Part shown: positions 26,952 through 38,084 of the stretch, piece after piece
Layout of the letters: the number at the start of each line of letters is the position of its first letter
Numbering within the stretch: position 1 is the stretch's first letter
Source: Pasteurella bettyae CCUG 2042
GTDB lineage: Bacteria > Pseudomonadota > Gammaproteobacteria > Enterobacterales > Pasteurellaceae
Assembly: GCF_000262245.1 (NCBI RefSeq)
Contig: NZ_AJSX01000033.1
Span: 144,690 to 208,689 of the forward strand
Length of the DNA stretch: 64,000 nucleotides
Direction: 5' to 3'
Notes under the pieces: generated by a model
What the model saw: only the letters and a program-made list of their open reading frames with translations
Database searches by the model: none
Told to the model about the DNA's origin: nothing
Program-made: the position numbers and the translations under genes

Positions 26952-29378
26952 CTATAATTTTGCAACTTGAACTAAGTTAGAATGTTGAGGATTACCTTTG
27001 GCTAAAGGTGAAGGACGTTGTGTTGTGAGTACATTTACACAACCACCATGGTCAATACCATTACTATCTGGGGCATACCAGCCACCTTCACTCAACGCTA
27101 CTACTCCAGGAATAATACGTGGGGTAACTTTTGCATTGATATGAACTTCACCACGATCATTAAAGATTCTCAGCATATCGCCATTTTTAATACCTCTTTG
27201 CTCAGCATCAATAGGATTAATCCAAACCTCTTGCGGATTCGCTTCTTTTAATACATCTACATTACCATAGGTAGAATGGGTACGAGCTTTATAATGAAAA
27301 CCACATACCTGAAGCGGATATTTTTCCATTAATGGATCACCGTAATGTTCAAAGCTGTCCACATGAATTGGAAGTGGATGAATAACCTCATCTTTATTTA
27401 ATTTCCAAGTTTTAGCAATTTCGACTAAACGCTCAGAATAGATCTCAATTTTTCCTGATGGTGTTGCTAGTGGATTTGCTTCTGGATTATCACGAAAATC
27501 TTTATAGGCGATATAAAAACCTTTTGGATCTACTTTTTTAAAAATTCCCTGTTTTCTAAACTCTTCAAAACTTGGTAATTCAGGAAGATGATCTCTTGAC
27601 TGTTCATAGATATAGCGTAACCATTCTTCTTGTGTACGTCCTTCCGTAAATTTCTCTTTTACACCTAGTTTTTCAGATAAATCACTTAACATATCGTAAA
27701 TATTACGACACTCAAATGGTGGTTTTACTACTTGATCAGCAAAAATAACGTAATTCATATTAGAAGTGAAAGCATCTAAGCAGAAATCCATTTGCTCTGA
27801 TGTCGTGCAATCAGGTAACAAAATATCGCTATATCTCGCTGTTGATGTCATATGATTATCAATCGTAATAATCAACTCACATTTCGTATCATCTTGTAAA
27901 ATTTCATGAGTACGGTTAATCTGTGCATGTTGGTTAATTAAGCAATTACTCGCATAATTCCAAATCACTTTAATTGGTGCTGTTAAACGCTCAACACCAC
28001 GAATACCGTCTGTTTTATCTGTCATTTCTGTTGCACGAATAATTGCATCAGTCCAAAGAAACATTGGAATACTTGCTTTCACAGGGTTTGTCAAAGTTGG
28101 CATGCGCACAAAAGGAATTCCATAAGAGCTTTCTCGAGCACCTGTATTCCCTCCACTAATTCCTGCATTGCCAGTTAAAATTGGGAGCATTGCTATCGCA
28201 CGAGAAAGAATTTCACCATTACTACGGCGTTGTGGTCCCCAGCCTTGTGAAATACAAGCAGGTTTTGTTAAACCAATTTCACGAGCTAATTTCACAATAC
28301 GCTCAGCAGGAATACCTGTAATTTTGGCTGCCCATTCTGGTGTTTTAGCAATACCATCTTCACCTTGTCCTAAAATATATGCTTTATAGTGGCTATTTTT
28401 AGGCGCATTTTCTGGTAATGTTTTCTCGTCATAACCCACACAATATTTATCAAGGAAATCCTGATTAACTAAATTCTCCATAATTAATACATAAGCTAAT
28501 CCCGAAACTAATGCCGCATCTGTACCAGGACGAATAGGGATCCACTCATCTTCCTTACCTAAAGCTGTATCGGTATAACGAGGATCAATAATGATCAATT
28601 TTGCATTAGATTTAGCTTTTGCTTGCTGAATACAATAAGTTAACCCCCCACCACTCATTCTTGTTTCAGCTGGATTATTGCCAAATAAGACGATTAACTT
28701 GGAATTTTCCATATCAGCCATGCCATTACCTAGTGCCCAACCACCGCCGTAGGTATAATCCAGTCCAACTGCAATTTGTGCTGTACTATAGTCACCATAA
28801 TGGTTTAAATAGCCACCAACACAATTCATTAAGCGAGCAACCATTGTTGAACCTGGAGGCCAAGATTTGGTCATCGTTCCTCCAAGAGTACCTGTACCGT
28901 AGTTTAAATAGATACTTTCATTACCATACTCTGCAATATTTTTCTTTAAAGATTTCGCAATTATTGTTAATGCTTCATCCCAAGTGATGCGCTCAAATTT
29001 CCCTTCACCTCGCTTACCAACTCGTTTCATTGGATATTTTAAGCGGTCAGGATTGTAAACTCGTCGGCGCATTGAACGCCCACGTAAACATGCTCTTACT
29101 TGATGATCAAGATTATAGGTTTCAGTTCCCGTATTATCGGTTTCTACATAAGCAATTCGGTCGTCTTTAACGTGCATACGCAATGCACAGCGACTACCGC
29201 AATTTACAGTACATGCACTCCAAACAATTTTTTCATCATTTGTATTATTTACTACAATATTTTCAGATTTAGCAGAAAAAGGAAGAGATAAACTTGAAGC
29301 AGCAGCCACCGTTAAACTGGTTGCTGACGCCGTTTTTAAAAAATCACGACGATTTAATTTTGGATTAAAATCACCCAT
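26952..29378 (-). CDS. dmsA: DmsA, DMSO reductase catalytic subunit
   Basis: This 808-residue molybdoenzyme reduces DMSO and related S- or N-oxides. The Tat leader (NRRDFLKT, residues 9-16) has a hydrophobic Ala/Ser-rich core. An N-terminal cluster motif (C56-C60-C64) and the CLRGRS segment bind the [4Fe-4S] cluster. A GDYST segment occupies the region of the Mo-coordinating serine. The C-terminal domain ends with the cofactor-binding QRPSPLAKGNPQHSNLVQV stretch. Length matches E. coli DmsA (814). A perfect FNR site lies 60 bp upstream, so anaerobic induction is likely. Confidence 0.97.
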   Translation of the reverse strand: MGDFNPKLNRRDFLKTASATSLTVAAASSLSLPFSAKSENIVVNNTNDEKIVWSACTVNCGSRCALRMHVKDDRIAYVETDNTGTETYNLDHQVRACLRGRSMRRRVYNPDRLKYPMKRVGKRGEGKFERITWDEALTIIAKSLKKNIAEYGNESIYLNYGTGTLGGTMTKSWPPGSTMVARLMNCVGGYLNHYGDYSTAQIAVGLDYTYGGGWALGNGMADMENSKLIVLFGNNPAETRMSGGGLTYCIQQAKAKSNAKLIIIDPRYTDTALGKEDEWIPIRPGTDAALVSGLAYVLIMENLVNQDFLDKYCVGYDEKTLPENAPKNSHYKAYILGQGEDGIAKTPEWAAKITGIPAERIVKLAREIGLTKPACISQGWGPQRRSNGEILSRAIAMLPILTGNAGISGGNTGARESSYGIPFVRMPTLTNPVKASIPMFLWTDAIIRATEMTDKTDGIRGVERLTAPIKVIWNYASNCLINQHAQINRTHEILQDDTKCELIITIDNHMTSTARYSDILLPDCTTSEQMDFCLDAFTSNMNYVIFADQVVKPPFECRNIYDMLSDLSEKLGVKEKFTEGRTQEEWLRYIYEQSRDHLPELPSFEEFRKQGIFKKVDPKGFYIAYKDFRDNPEANPLATPSGKIEIYSERLVEIAKTWKLNKDEVIHPLPIHVDSFEHYGDPLMEKYPLQVCGFHYKARTHSTYGNVDVLKEANPQEVWINPIDAEQRGIKNGDMLRIFNDRGEVHINAKVTPRIIPGVVALSEGGWYAPDSNGIDHGGCVNVLTTQRPSPLAKGNPQHSNLVQVAKL

Positions 29379-29404
29379 ATAATTTCCCCCACGAAAATTA
29401 ACTG

Positions 29405-29451
29405 GTTATAGTTTAACCTTTATGAGGTAGATAAATATTGATACATATCAA
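29405..29451 (-). promoter_or_regulatory. dmsA promoter with perfect FNR site
   Basis: TTGATacatATCAA at 29438-29451 matches the FNR consensus at all ten positions. On the minus strand, -10-like sequences (TAAACT or AACTAT, 29416-29408) lie at the distance expected for an activator centred near -41.5. It is the strongest FNR site in the window. Confidence 0.8.
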
Positions 29452-29532
29452 TATTTATTAATGTTAATAAAATCAACAAGTTAAGTAATAATAGGAATTG
29501 TTTTTGATTAGATTTATGGCAAGTAAAATTTT

Positions 29533-29627
29533 TGGCGGAGGGTCATGGGAGTTGAACCCACCCAGGACTGCTGGCAGCCCTAACAGGATTTGAAGTCCTG
29601 CCGCATCACCGGATACGACGACCCTCC
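29533..29627 (-). tRNA. selC: tRNA-Sec (selC, anticodon UCA)
   Basis: The 95-nt sequence reads on the minus strand from GGAGGGTCGTC to CCTCCGCCA. It has the long 8-bp acceptor stem, the anticodon TCA in CTTCAAA (positions 29593-29591), the long variable arm (GGGCTGCCAGCAGTCC) and an encoded CCA. Overall it closely follows E. coli selC. It lies near selA and selB, which are on the opposite strand. selC is a common integration hotspot, but no island is inserted here. Confidence 0.97.
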
Positions 29628-29749
29628 ATTTTGTGCTGAGAACTTTAGCTTAAATAGAGTGATTATTCAAGTAATTAAATCAAGGATAGCTTAATTACAA
29701 AATAAAACTTAAAATATAAACAAGATGACGAGATAAAAAAGGAAAGAAA

Positions 29750-31141
29750 ATGACCGCACTTTTTCAACAACTGCCTTCTGTAGATAAAATACTTAAAACA
29801 GAGCAAGGAGAACAACTGATTCAAACCTTTGGGCATACTGCTGTGGTGAACTGTTGCCGTCATTTACTCTGCCTAGCTAGAGAAGAAATAAAATCTTCTC
29901 AAACTATACCGCACTTTTTTAGCTCATTTGATAACACCATCACAGAGATCCAAAAGCATTTAACTAACCAACAACAAGTGCAAATTCAGTCTGTACATAA
30001 CCTGACTGGTACGGTTTTGCATACTAATTTAGGGCGTGCTTTATGGTCTGAAGCAGCACAACAAGCCGCTGTTACGGCAATGAGTCAAAATGTCGCTTTA
30101 GAATATGATTTAGACGTTGGAAAACGAAGTCATCGAGACAATTATATTAGCGAGTTAATTCATCAACTCACTGGGGCAGAAGCGGCTTGTATTGTGAATA
30201 ATAATGCAGCTGCGGTATTGTTAATACTTTCAACCTTTGCTCAAGGCAAGGAAGTCATTATTTCTCGCGGAGAACTGATTGAAATTGGCGGTGCTTTCCG
30301 TATTCCTGATATTATGGCTCAAGCAGGTTGTAAATTAGTTGAAGTAGGAACCACGAATCGCACGCATTTAAAAGATTATCGCAACGCAATTAACGAAAAT
30401 ACTGCATTTTTAATGAAAGTTCACACCAGCAATTACCAAATTTGTGGATTCACCAGTGAAGTATCAGAACAAGAATTAACAGAACTAGGCAAAGAGTTTA
30501 ATATTCCTGTCATCACAGATTTAGGTAGCGGAGCCTTAACAGATTTATCTCAATATAATCTGCCTAAAGAACCAACTGTTCAAGAAAATCTTGCTCAAGG
30601 TGTGGATTTAATCTCTTTTTCAGGGGATAAACTCCTTGGTGGTCCACAGGCTGGTATTATTGTAGGTAAAAAAGAGCTCATTCAACAACTACAATCACAT
30701 CCGTTAAAACGTGTTTTACGTTGTGACAAAGTGATTCTTGCAGGCTTAGAAGCCACCCTACGGTTATATTTGCAACCAGAAAAATTAGCGGAAAAACTCA
30801 CCAGTTTGCATTTACTCACACAACCTATTGAACAATTAACTCAGCAAGCAGAACAATTAAAAGCAACATTAGAAACACTACTAAAAGATGATTTTTCCCT
30901 ACAAATCGAATCAAGTTCAGCGCAAATTGGCAGTGGTTCTCAACCAATGGCAAAAATTCCATCAATTGCGGTGACTATTTCGGGAAAAAATAATGGAAAA
31001 TTAACCGCACTTTTAGCTCGTTTTAAATCTTTATCAACACCAGTAATTGGCCGTGTAGAAAATAATAAAATTTGGTTGGATTTACGTAGCCTAGCAAATA
31101 TTGAAAAGTTATTAACAACCTTAAAAGAATTATCTGCTTAA
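29750..31141 (+). CDS. selA: SelA, L-seryl-tRNA(Sec) selenium transferase
   Basis: This 463-residue PLP enzyme converts Ser-tRNA(Sec) to Sec-tRNA(Sec) using selenophosphate. The PLP lysine is K294 in [14 protein letters not shown]. The N-terminal tRNA-binding domain and the [12 protein letters not shown] motif are present. Length matches E. coli SelA (463). A USS (29753-29761) directly follows the start codon and is translated as Thr-Ala-Leu. Two more occur within the gene. selB starts 14 bp after the stop. Confidence 0.98.
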   Translation: MTALFQQLPSVDKILKTEQGEQLIQTFGHTAVVNCCRHLLCLAREEIKSSQTIPHFFSSFDNTITEIQKHLTNQQQVQIQSVHNLTGTVLHTNLGRALWSEAAQQAAVTAMSQNVALEYDLDVGKRSHRDNYISELIHQLTGAEAACIVNNNAAAVLLILSTFAQGKEVIISRGELIEIGGAFRIPDIMAQAGCKLVEVGTTNRTHLKDYRNAINENTAFLMKVHTSNYQICGFTSEVSEQELTELGKEFNIPVITDLGSGALTDLSQYNLPKEPTVQENLAQGVDLISFSGDKLLGGPQAGIIVGKKELIQQLQSHPLKRVLRCDKVILAGLEATLRLYLQPEKLAEKLTSLHLLTQPIEQLTQQAEQLKATLETLLKDDFSLQIESSSAQIGSGSQPMAKIPSIAVTISGKNNGKLTALLARFKSLSTPVIGRVENNKIWLDLRSLANIEKLLTTLKELSA

Positions 31142-31155
31142 TATAGGAAAACATC

Positions 31156-33015
31156 ATGATTATCGTCACATCAGGTCATGTTGACCATGGTAAAACAGCG
31201 CTTTTACAAGCATTAACAGGTTCAAATACCGCACATTTACCAGAGGAAAAGAAACGTGGGATGACCATTGATTTAGGTTATGCCTATTTACCTGTGCAAG
31301 ATCGAATTTTAGGTTTTATTGATGTTCCTGGTCATGAAAAATTTCTTGCTAACATGTTAGCAGGCTTAGGTGGCATTCATTATGCTATGTTAATTGTAGC
31401 CGCAGATGAAGGTATTCAAGCACAAACAGAAGAACATTTAGCCATTTTACATTTACTGCAAGTGGAACAGATAATGGTAGTACTCACAAAATCTGATCGT
31501 GCTAATTCACAACAAATCGACGATCTTATTCAAAAAATAAAACAAGATCATGCTTTTTTAGCTCATAGTCGTTTTTTTATTACTTCAGCTAAAACCAGTG
31601 ATGGCATTGAAGAATTACGAGATTATTTATTAACCTTGCCAAATATTGCAGATCAAAACAAACCATTCCGTTATGCGATTGACCGCATTTTTACTGTCAA
31701 AGGTGCTGGTACCGTAGTCACAGGCACAGCATTTAGTGGTAAAGTTAAAATTGATGATGAATTATATTTATCTAACGGTGAAAAAGTCCGTATTAAAAAT
31801 ATCCATGCACAAAATAGCCAAAATAATGAAGGTATCGCTGGTCAACGTTTAGCATTAAATATTAATACTGATTTAGACCGCACTTTGATTGAACGTGGTG
31901 ATTGGTTATTTTCTCAAGCGCCATTAGAACCGACAGATCGTATTACAGTAGAAATTACCGCTGAAAATCTTCTCACCGAAAGTCAACCAGTTCATGTTTA
32001 CCATGCAGCCACACGTACTACAGGTAAATTAACTTTATTAACACAAAAATCACTTGCGCCGAGTCAGCAAGCAATTGCCGAACTGATGTTAGATAAACCG
32101 TTGTTTTTAGCTTATGGGGATAAATTAATTTTACGTAGTGCTGATGCCAAACAATTAGTCGCTGGAATAAAAGTGTTAGAAATTAATTCACCAAAACGAC
32201 ATAAACGTACTGAACAACGTCTCGCTTATTTAGCTCAACTACAACAAGCAAAAACCGCTGCAGAAAGAATAAGTTTATACTTACAAGAAAAGGCTGTGGA
32301 GGCACGACAAATAGCTTGGATTGAACAACTTCAAGAAGTACAACTCAATGAAATTATTCAACAAAATGGTGAAGTTCAATTCCAAGAATGGTGTTTCAAT
32401 GCTGACTATCAACAACAGAAAATTTTTGAAATTCTGACCGCACTTGCTGAATATCACGGCCAACATGCCGATCAATTAGGGTTAGGTAAGGCACGTTTAT
32501 ATCGTATGGCTGCGCTTAATCAACCTGAAAAGCTGATTTATCATTTTATCGATGAATTAGTTGAAAAGGGTAAATTACAACAAACTCGTGGTTGGCTACA
32601 TTTGCCTGAGCATAAAATTCAGTTCTCAACAGAAGAAAGAGGGTTATGGCAATTAGTATTAGCTGAGTTCGAAAAACAAAATGGCCAAGCTATTTGGGTT
32701 CGAGATATGGCAAATACTCTTGGTTATGAAGAAAATTTAATGCGAAATTTCATGTATAAAGCAGGTAAATTAGGTTTTTTAACTGCTGTTGTGAAAGACC
32801 GTTTCTTTCTCACTGAAAATATTTATGGCTACGCTCGTTTAATTAAACAATTAGCGGATAATAATGGTGCGATTACCGTAAACCAATTACGGGATGAATT
32901 ACAATTTGGTCGTAAGTTAGCAGTACAATTAATGGAATATTTCGATCGATGTGGTTATTTACGGCGTAAAGGTAATGTGCATATTTTACGTGATAAAGAC
33001 GTTTTTGAGCAGTAA
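31156..33015 (+). CDS. selB: SelB, selenocysteine-specific elongation factor
   Basis: This 619-residue GTPase delivers Sec-tRNA(Sec) to ribosomes at UGA codons that carry a downstream SECIS hairpin. The G1 motif GHVDHGKT, the DVPGHEKF switch and TKSD specify an EF-Tu-like GTPase. The C-terminal half contains the winged-helix domains that bind SECIS RNA, ending GYLRRKGNVHILRDKD. Length agrees with E. coli SelB (614). It forms an operon with selA. No selenoprotein gene was found in the window. Confidence 0.98.
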   Translation: MIIVTSGHVDHGKTALLQALTGSNTAHLPEEKKRGMTIDLGYAYLPVQDRILGFIDVPGHEKFLANMLAGLGGIHYAMLIVAADEGIQAQTEEHLAILHLLQVEQIMVVLTKSDRANSQQIDDLIQKIKQDHAFLAHSRFFITSAKTSDGIEELRDYLLTLPNIADQNKPFRYAIDRIFTVKGAGTVVTGTAFSGKVKIDDELYLSNGEKVRIKNIHAQNSQNNEGIAGQRLALNINTDLDRTLIERGDWLFSQAPLEPTDRITVEITAENLLTESQPVHVYHAATRTTGKLTLLTQKSLAPSQQAIAELMLDKPLFLAYGDKLILRSADAKQLVAGIKVLEINSPKRHKRTEQRLAYLAQLQQAKTAAERISLYLQEKAVEARQIAWIEQLQEVQLNEIIQQNGEVQFQEWCFNADYQQQKIFEILTALAEYHGQHADQLGLGKARLYRMAALNQPEKLIYHFIDELVEKGKLQQTRGWLHLPEHKIQFSTEERGLWQLVLAEFEKQNGQAIWVRDMANTLGYEENLMRNFMYKAGKLGFLTAVVKDRFFLTENIYGYARLIKQLADNNGAITVNQLRDELQFGRKLAVQLMEYFDRCGYLRRKGNVHILRDKDVFEQ

Positions 33016-33116
33016 TACCTCTTTACAGGTAAAAAAACGATAAAAAAACTTGACTAAAACGTTTCAATAAATAAAATTAATAGCTCTGTAAAATTTATTA
33101 ATACAGATGTAAAATT

Positions 33117-33140
33117 AATATCGTTATAATATACGATATT
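33117..33140. promoter_or_regulatory. Inverted repeat surrounding a TATAAT box upstream of yagU
   Basis: AATATCGT (33117-33124) and ACGATATT (33133-33140) are perfect inverted repeats flanking TATAATAT. The TATAAT at 33125-33130 is a plausible -10 for yagU, so a repressor could bind across it. The -35 region is weak. Confidence 0.45.
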
Positions 33141-33167
33141 TCCCCTATAAAAAATTAGGAGCTTAAT

Positions 33168-33809
33168 ATGTCAGGCTTATTTGAACAAACTCCTGCAAAT
33201 CGTCGTCGTTACGGTTTAGCAGTATTCATCGGTATCATTGGTGGTATCATTTCAGCTTTTGTTAAATGGGGTGCAGAACATCCATTTCCACCACGTAGCC
33301 CAATTGATTTATTCTCTGCGGCATGCCCTCAACCAGTACTAGATGCTTTAAATTCTGGATCTATCGTAATGGATCAAGCATTACAACAATGTTCACGTGC
33401 ATTCTTAAATCCTCCACATGTCTTCTTGCGTGACTACATGGGTATCGATCCAACAGAAGCCGTATTCACATTTGCTGATTATGCATTTAACTGGATTGGT
33501 GTAACTCACATCATCTTCTCTATTGTATTTGCTGTAGGTTATGGTTTAGTGGCTGAAGTATTCCCTAAAATTAAATTCTGGCAAGGTATCGGTGCAGGTT
33601 TAATTGCATGTGTCGTGGTTCACTATATTGTTTTCCCTGCAATGGGCTTAGCACCAGCTGTAGCTGAATGGCCATGGTACGAACACGTATCTGAAATTTT
33701 AGGCCATATTTTCTGGTTCTGGACAATCGAGGTGATTCGTCGCGATTTACGTAATCGCATCACTCATGAACCCGATCCTGAAGTTTCATTAAATCAAGCA
33801 TATCGCTAA
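33168..33809 (+). CDS. yagU: YagU-family inner-membrane protein (DUF1440)
   Basis: This 213-residue membrane protein closely matches E. coli YagU in layout. It opens with [19 protein letters not shown], continues through [17 protein letters not shown] and [20 protein letters not shown], and closes with [20 protein letters not shown]. About four transmembrane helices are predicted. YagU has been reported to contribute to acid resistance in E. coli, but the mechanism is not known. It stands alone with its own promoter region and terminator. Confidence 0.92.
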   Translation: MSGLFEQTPANRRRYGLAVFIGIIGGIISAFVKWGAEHPFPPRSPIDLFSAACPQPVLDALNSGSIVMDQALQQCSRAFLNPPHVFLRDYMGIDPTEAVFTFADYAFNWIGVTHIIFSIVFAVGYGLVAEVFPKIKFWQGIGAGLIACVVVHYIVFPAMGLAPAVAEWPWYEHVSEILGHIFWFWTIEVIRRDLRNRITHEPDPEVSLNQAYR

Positions 33810-33821
33810 TTTAATCAAAAT

Positions 33822-33849
33822 AAAAAACCCGATACATGTCGGGTTTTTT
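33822..33849. terminator. Bidirectional terminator between yagU and nudJ
   Basis: AAAAAACCCGA (33822-33832) pairs with TCGGGTTTTTT (33839-33849) around a 6-base loop. T tracts on both strands allow termination of the two convergent genes. Confidence 0.9.
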
Positions 33850-33860
33850 ATTATCTCAAA

Positions 33861-34319
33861 TTAATCATTAAAGACAGTTAAAATATCTAAAGGGTAACTT
33901 TCACCTTTAAGGTAATCCTGTAATGCTTCTATCACTAATGGATTACGTGCACATTGACCTTCTTGTTGAATATAATCCTTGAATTCCTCTAAAGTCAGCC
34001 AAAAACCTTGTGTAATATCGGCATCATGAGGCGTAATATCTAACCATTCTTCTAACTCTACAGCAAATACAAAACGTAAATAATCTTTTTGGCTACGAGG
34101 AGCGTGCCACTGATAGATTTTTACTAAAGATTGCATCTCTGCTCTAATCCCCGTTTCTTCATAAAGTTCTCGACTGGCGCCTTCCAGAATACTTTCATTT
34201 TCTTCTAAATGACCAGCAGGTTGATTTAAGGTTCGTTTACCATATTCAATTTCTTCTACAAATAAAAATTTACCTTTGCAATGTACAATACAAGCCATCG
34301 TCACATGAGGTTTAAGCAT
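33861..34319 (-). CDS. nudJ: NudJ, Nudix phosphatase (HMP-PP / thiamine-PP hydrolase type)
   Basis: This 152-residue Nudix hydrolase has a complete Nudix box that fits G-x5-E-x7-REU-x-EE-x-G-U (from GHLEENES to RELYEETGI, residues about 37-59). The N-terminus (MLKPHVTMACIVHCKGKFLFVEE) and the DYLRFVFAVELE segment match NudJ/YmfB. In E. coli NudJ hydrolyses thiamine precursors and nucleoside di- and triphosphates. The pairing with rluE (ymfC) downstream in the reading order is the same as in E. coli. The gap contains a USS. Confidence 0.92.
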   Translation of the reverse strand: MLKPHVTMACIVHCKGKFLFVEEIEYGKRTLNQPAGHLEENESILEGASRELYEETGIRAEMQSLVKIYQWHAPRSQKDYLRFVFAVELEEWLDITPHDADITQGFWLTLEEFKDYIQQEGQCARNPLVIEALQDYLKGESYPLDILTVFND

Positions 34320-34363
34320 AAATTTTTCCTTTTTTTACCGCACTTTTTATCATAAGTAATCAC

Positions 34364-35065
34364 TTACTTAATGCTGAGTTTTAAATTTTTATATAAATAG
34401 ATTAATTCTGATTCAGAAAGTTGATAATATTCGCCATGATTAAGCTGTTCTACAGTAAACCCTGCGGTAGCATAACGAATTAAACGTAATGTAGGAAAGC
34501 CAATATAAGCCGTCATACGACGAACCTGACGATTTTTACCTTCACGAATACCAATCTCTAACCAACTCGTTGGAATACTCTTACGTTCACGAATAGGTGG
34601 ATTTCTCGCCCACAACCAACTTGGTTCAGCAATCATTTTTACTTTTGCTGGTTTTGTCAAACCATCTTTCAGTTCAACGCCTTTACGTAGCTTATCTAAA
34701 TCTTGTTCTGTCGGCTTACCTTCTACTTGCACAAGATAGGTTTTTTCCATTTTAAATTTAGGATCGGCTAATCGATGTTGAAGTTCACCATTATTGGTTA
34801 AAATAAGTAATCCTTCACTGTCGCGATCTAGACGCCCTGCGGCATAAACTTGTGGAATATGAATAAAATCCTTTAAGGTTTTGCGGCTATTTTCATCAGT
34901 AAACTGCGTCAGCACATCAAAAGGTTTATTAAAAAGAATAACTTTAGTTTCTGCAAAAGTAAGTGATTGCTTATTTTTATTTCCTTGTGAACGATTTGGA
35001 TTAGAGCTTAACCCTTTAGATAATGATTGATGAAGATTAACTCTATTTGATGGTTTAAATTTCAT
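34364..35065 (-). CDS. rluE: RluE, 23S rRNA pseudouridine synthase (U2457)
   Basis: This 233-residue enzyme of the RsuA/RluB/E/F family isomerises a uridine in 23S rRNA. The catalytic motif [15 protein letters not shown] with its essential Asp, [11 protein letters not shown], and [20 protein letters not shown] are all present. It lacks the N-terminal S4 domain, which distinguishes RluE from RsuA and RluB. The first 35 residues are polar and basic. It precedes nudJ on the same strand, as in E. coli. Confidence 0.92.
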   Translation of the reverse strand: MKFKPSNRVNLHQSLSKGLSSNPNRSQGNKNKQSLTFAETKVILFNKPFDVLTQFTDENSRKTLKDFIHIPQVYAAGRLDRDSEGLLILTNNGELQHRLADPKFKMEKTYLVQVEGKPTEQDLDKLRKGVELKDGLTKPAKVKMIAEPSWLWARNPPIRERKSIPTSWLEIGIREGKNRQVRRMTAYIGFPTLRLIRYATAGFTVEQLNHGEYYQLSESELIYLYKNLKLSIK

Positions 35066-35082
35066 ATTATTCTAAATCAAAG

Positions 35083-35113
35083 AAAAAGTGCGGTAGAATT
35101 TACCGCACTTTTT
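35083..35113. terminator. Paired-USS hairpin upstream of rluE
   Basis: AAAAAGTGCGGTA (35083-35095) and TACCGCACTTTTT (35101-35113) form a perfect 13-bp stem with loop GAATT. It lies between the leftward rluE start and the atp terminator and may act as a second terminator for leftward read-through from atp. The gap up to atpC otherwise holds only AT-rich sequence. Confidence 0.7.
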
Positions 35114-35291
35114 ATCGTTGAGTAAAAATTCTATTAATCATAAAGATAATTACCATCTTTAATATGATGTAATATTACTGAATTAACAAGTGGGATTATT
35201 CACTATCTATATTACTAAAAATAGCTTTAAATGTGAGATATAAATTTTTATTTTATCGTAAAAACTTAAATAACCCTGCCGCAATCAAAAC

Positions 35292-35312
35292 AAAAAACCA
35301 CCCTAAGGTGGC
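35292..35312 (-). terminator. atp operon terminator
   Basis: CCACC (35298-35302) pairs with GGTGG (35307-35311) around a 4-base loop. On the minus strand the stem is followed by TTTTTT just past atpC. Confidence 0.85.
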
Positions 35313-35333
35313 TTTTAAAATTTATCAGAAAAA

Positions 35334-35762
35334 TTAACGTTTTGATTTTACAAGTTTTTCTGTTAATTCGTAAGCACGAAGTTTTGCAAGTTCTTTTGAA
35401 AGTTTTGCTACCAATAAATCATGATCAGCATCTGTATGACGAGCCACGATATTTTCTTCAGCTTTACGTTTCGCATTTAAGATACGTTCTTGATCTAAGT
35501 CTGTACCACGAATCGCAATATCAGCTAACACCGTTACTGTTGTTGGTTGAACTTCTAAAAAACCTCCAGAAACATAAATAACTTCTTCGTTACCATTTTC
35601 CAAAGTTAATTTCACAATACCTGGTTTAATTGCTGTTAATAACGGCATATGTCCAGGTAAAACGCCCAATTCACCTTCAGTACCAGTTGCTTGAATGCTT
35701 TTTACAACACCTTCAAAAATTTTTTTCTCTGCACTTACGATAGTTAAGTTGAATGTTGCCAT
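35334..35762 (-). CDS. atpC: ATP synthase epsilon subunit
   Basis: This 142-residue F1 subunit links gamma to the c-ring and inhibits ATP hydrolysis. The N-terminal beta-sandwich ([32 protein letters not shown]) and the C-terminal helical hairpin (AKRKAEENI to [12 protein letters not shown]) are intact. It is the last gene of the atpIBEFHAGDC operon and ends before a clear terminator. Confidence 0.97.
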   Translation of the reverse strand: MATFNLTIVSAEKKIFEGVVKSIQATGTEGELGVLPGHMPLLTAIKPGIVKLTLENGNEEVIYVSGGFLEVQPTTVTVLADIAIRGTDLDQERILNAKRKAEENIVARHTDADHDLLVAKLSKELAKLRAYELTEKLVKSKR

Positions 35763-35800
35763 TGTTTTCTCCTTCAGGAATGAATATTCACTTGAAGTGA

Positions 35801-37189
<1,389 letters not shown>

Positions 37190-37193
37190 TTAG

Positions 37194-38063
37194 TTAAATT
37201 GCAGCTGCACCAGCAACAATTTCATTTAATTCATTTGTGATACTTGCTTGACGAGCTTTGTTATACACTAATTGCAAGTCATTAATTAAATTACCTGCAT
37301 TATCTGTTGCTGCTTTCATTGCTACCATTCGAGCAGCTTGCTCTGAAGCTAAATTATCAACCACTGATTGATAAACTTGAGATTCTAAATAACGAGTTAA
37401 TAAGCTATCAAGTAATACTTTTGGCTCTGGCTCATATAAATAATCCCAACTTTGCTGTCTTGCCTCTAGGTTATCATTCTCTAATTCTGGTAATGGAACT
37501 AACTGGTTAACCGATGGTTTTTGAGACATTGTATTAATGAATTTATTATATGCAATATATATCGCATCAAATTCACCTTTTTTATGTGCATCAAACATAC
37601 CATTAGCAATACCAATCAAATCTTCAACTGCTGGGGCATCCCCTAAACCAGAATGTTGAACTCTGATAGTTAAGCCAAGTGAACGGAAGAATGCAATGCC
37701 TTTTGAACCAATAAGACCAAGTTCAACACCAACACCTTGTTCTTTCCATTTTTTTATCTCAGAAAGTACTGATTTAAATAAATTAATATTTAAACCACCG
37801 CACATTCCACGATCACTTGAAACAACTAAAATACCCACTTTTTTAATTTCACGATTAATTAAAAATGGGTGTTTATAACCTACACTAGCTTTAGACACGT
37901 GGCTGATAACATTACGTATTGTTTCAGAATACGGACGAGAAGATGCCATACAATCTTGCGCTTTACGCATTTTCGAAGTAGCAACCATTTCCATTGCCTT
38001 AGTAATTTTTTGTGTACTTTGTACACTGGCAATTTTGGTTTTTATCTCTTTTGCACCTGCCAT
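37194..38063 (-). CDS. atpG: ATP synthase gamma subunit
   Basis: This 289-residue rotor shaft of F1 has the conserved N-terminal helix ([30 protein letters not shown]) and C-terminal helix ([33 protein letters not shown]) that form the coiled coil inside the alpha3-beta3 ring. The central [15 protein letters not shown] motif is present. Length is typical. It lies between atpA and atpD. Confidence 0.98.
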   Translation of the reverse strand: MAGAKEIKTKIASVQSTQKITKAMEMVATSKMRKAQDCMASSRPYSETIRNVISHVSKASVGYKHPFLINREIKKVGILVVSSDRGMCGGLNINLFKSVLSEIKKWKEQGVGVELGLIGSKGIAFFRSLGLTIRVQHSGLGDAPAVEDLIGIANGMFDAHKKGEFDAIYIAYNKFINTMSQKPSVNQLVPLPELENDNLEARQQSWDYLYEPEPKVLLDSLLTRYLESQVYQSVVDNLASEQAARMVAMKAATDNAGNLINDLQLVYNKARQASITNELNEIVAGAAAI

Positions 38064-38084
38064 GTTATATCTCCGTTTCCGTTA

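Noticed and set aside
29500..29750. Genomic island or prophage attachment at selC
   Set aside because: The tRNA gene is intact, directly flanked by dms and sel genes, with no integrase or direct repeat of its 3' end seen.
33085..33105. CTGTA...TACAG inverted repeat upstream of yagU as a LexA box
   Set aside because: The spacing between CTGT and ACAG is 13 bp rather than the required 8.
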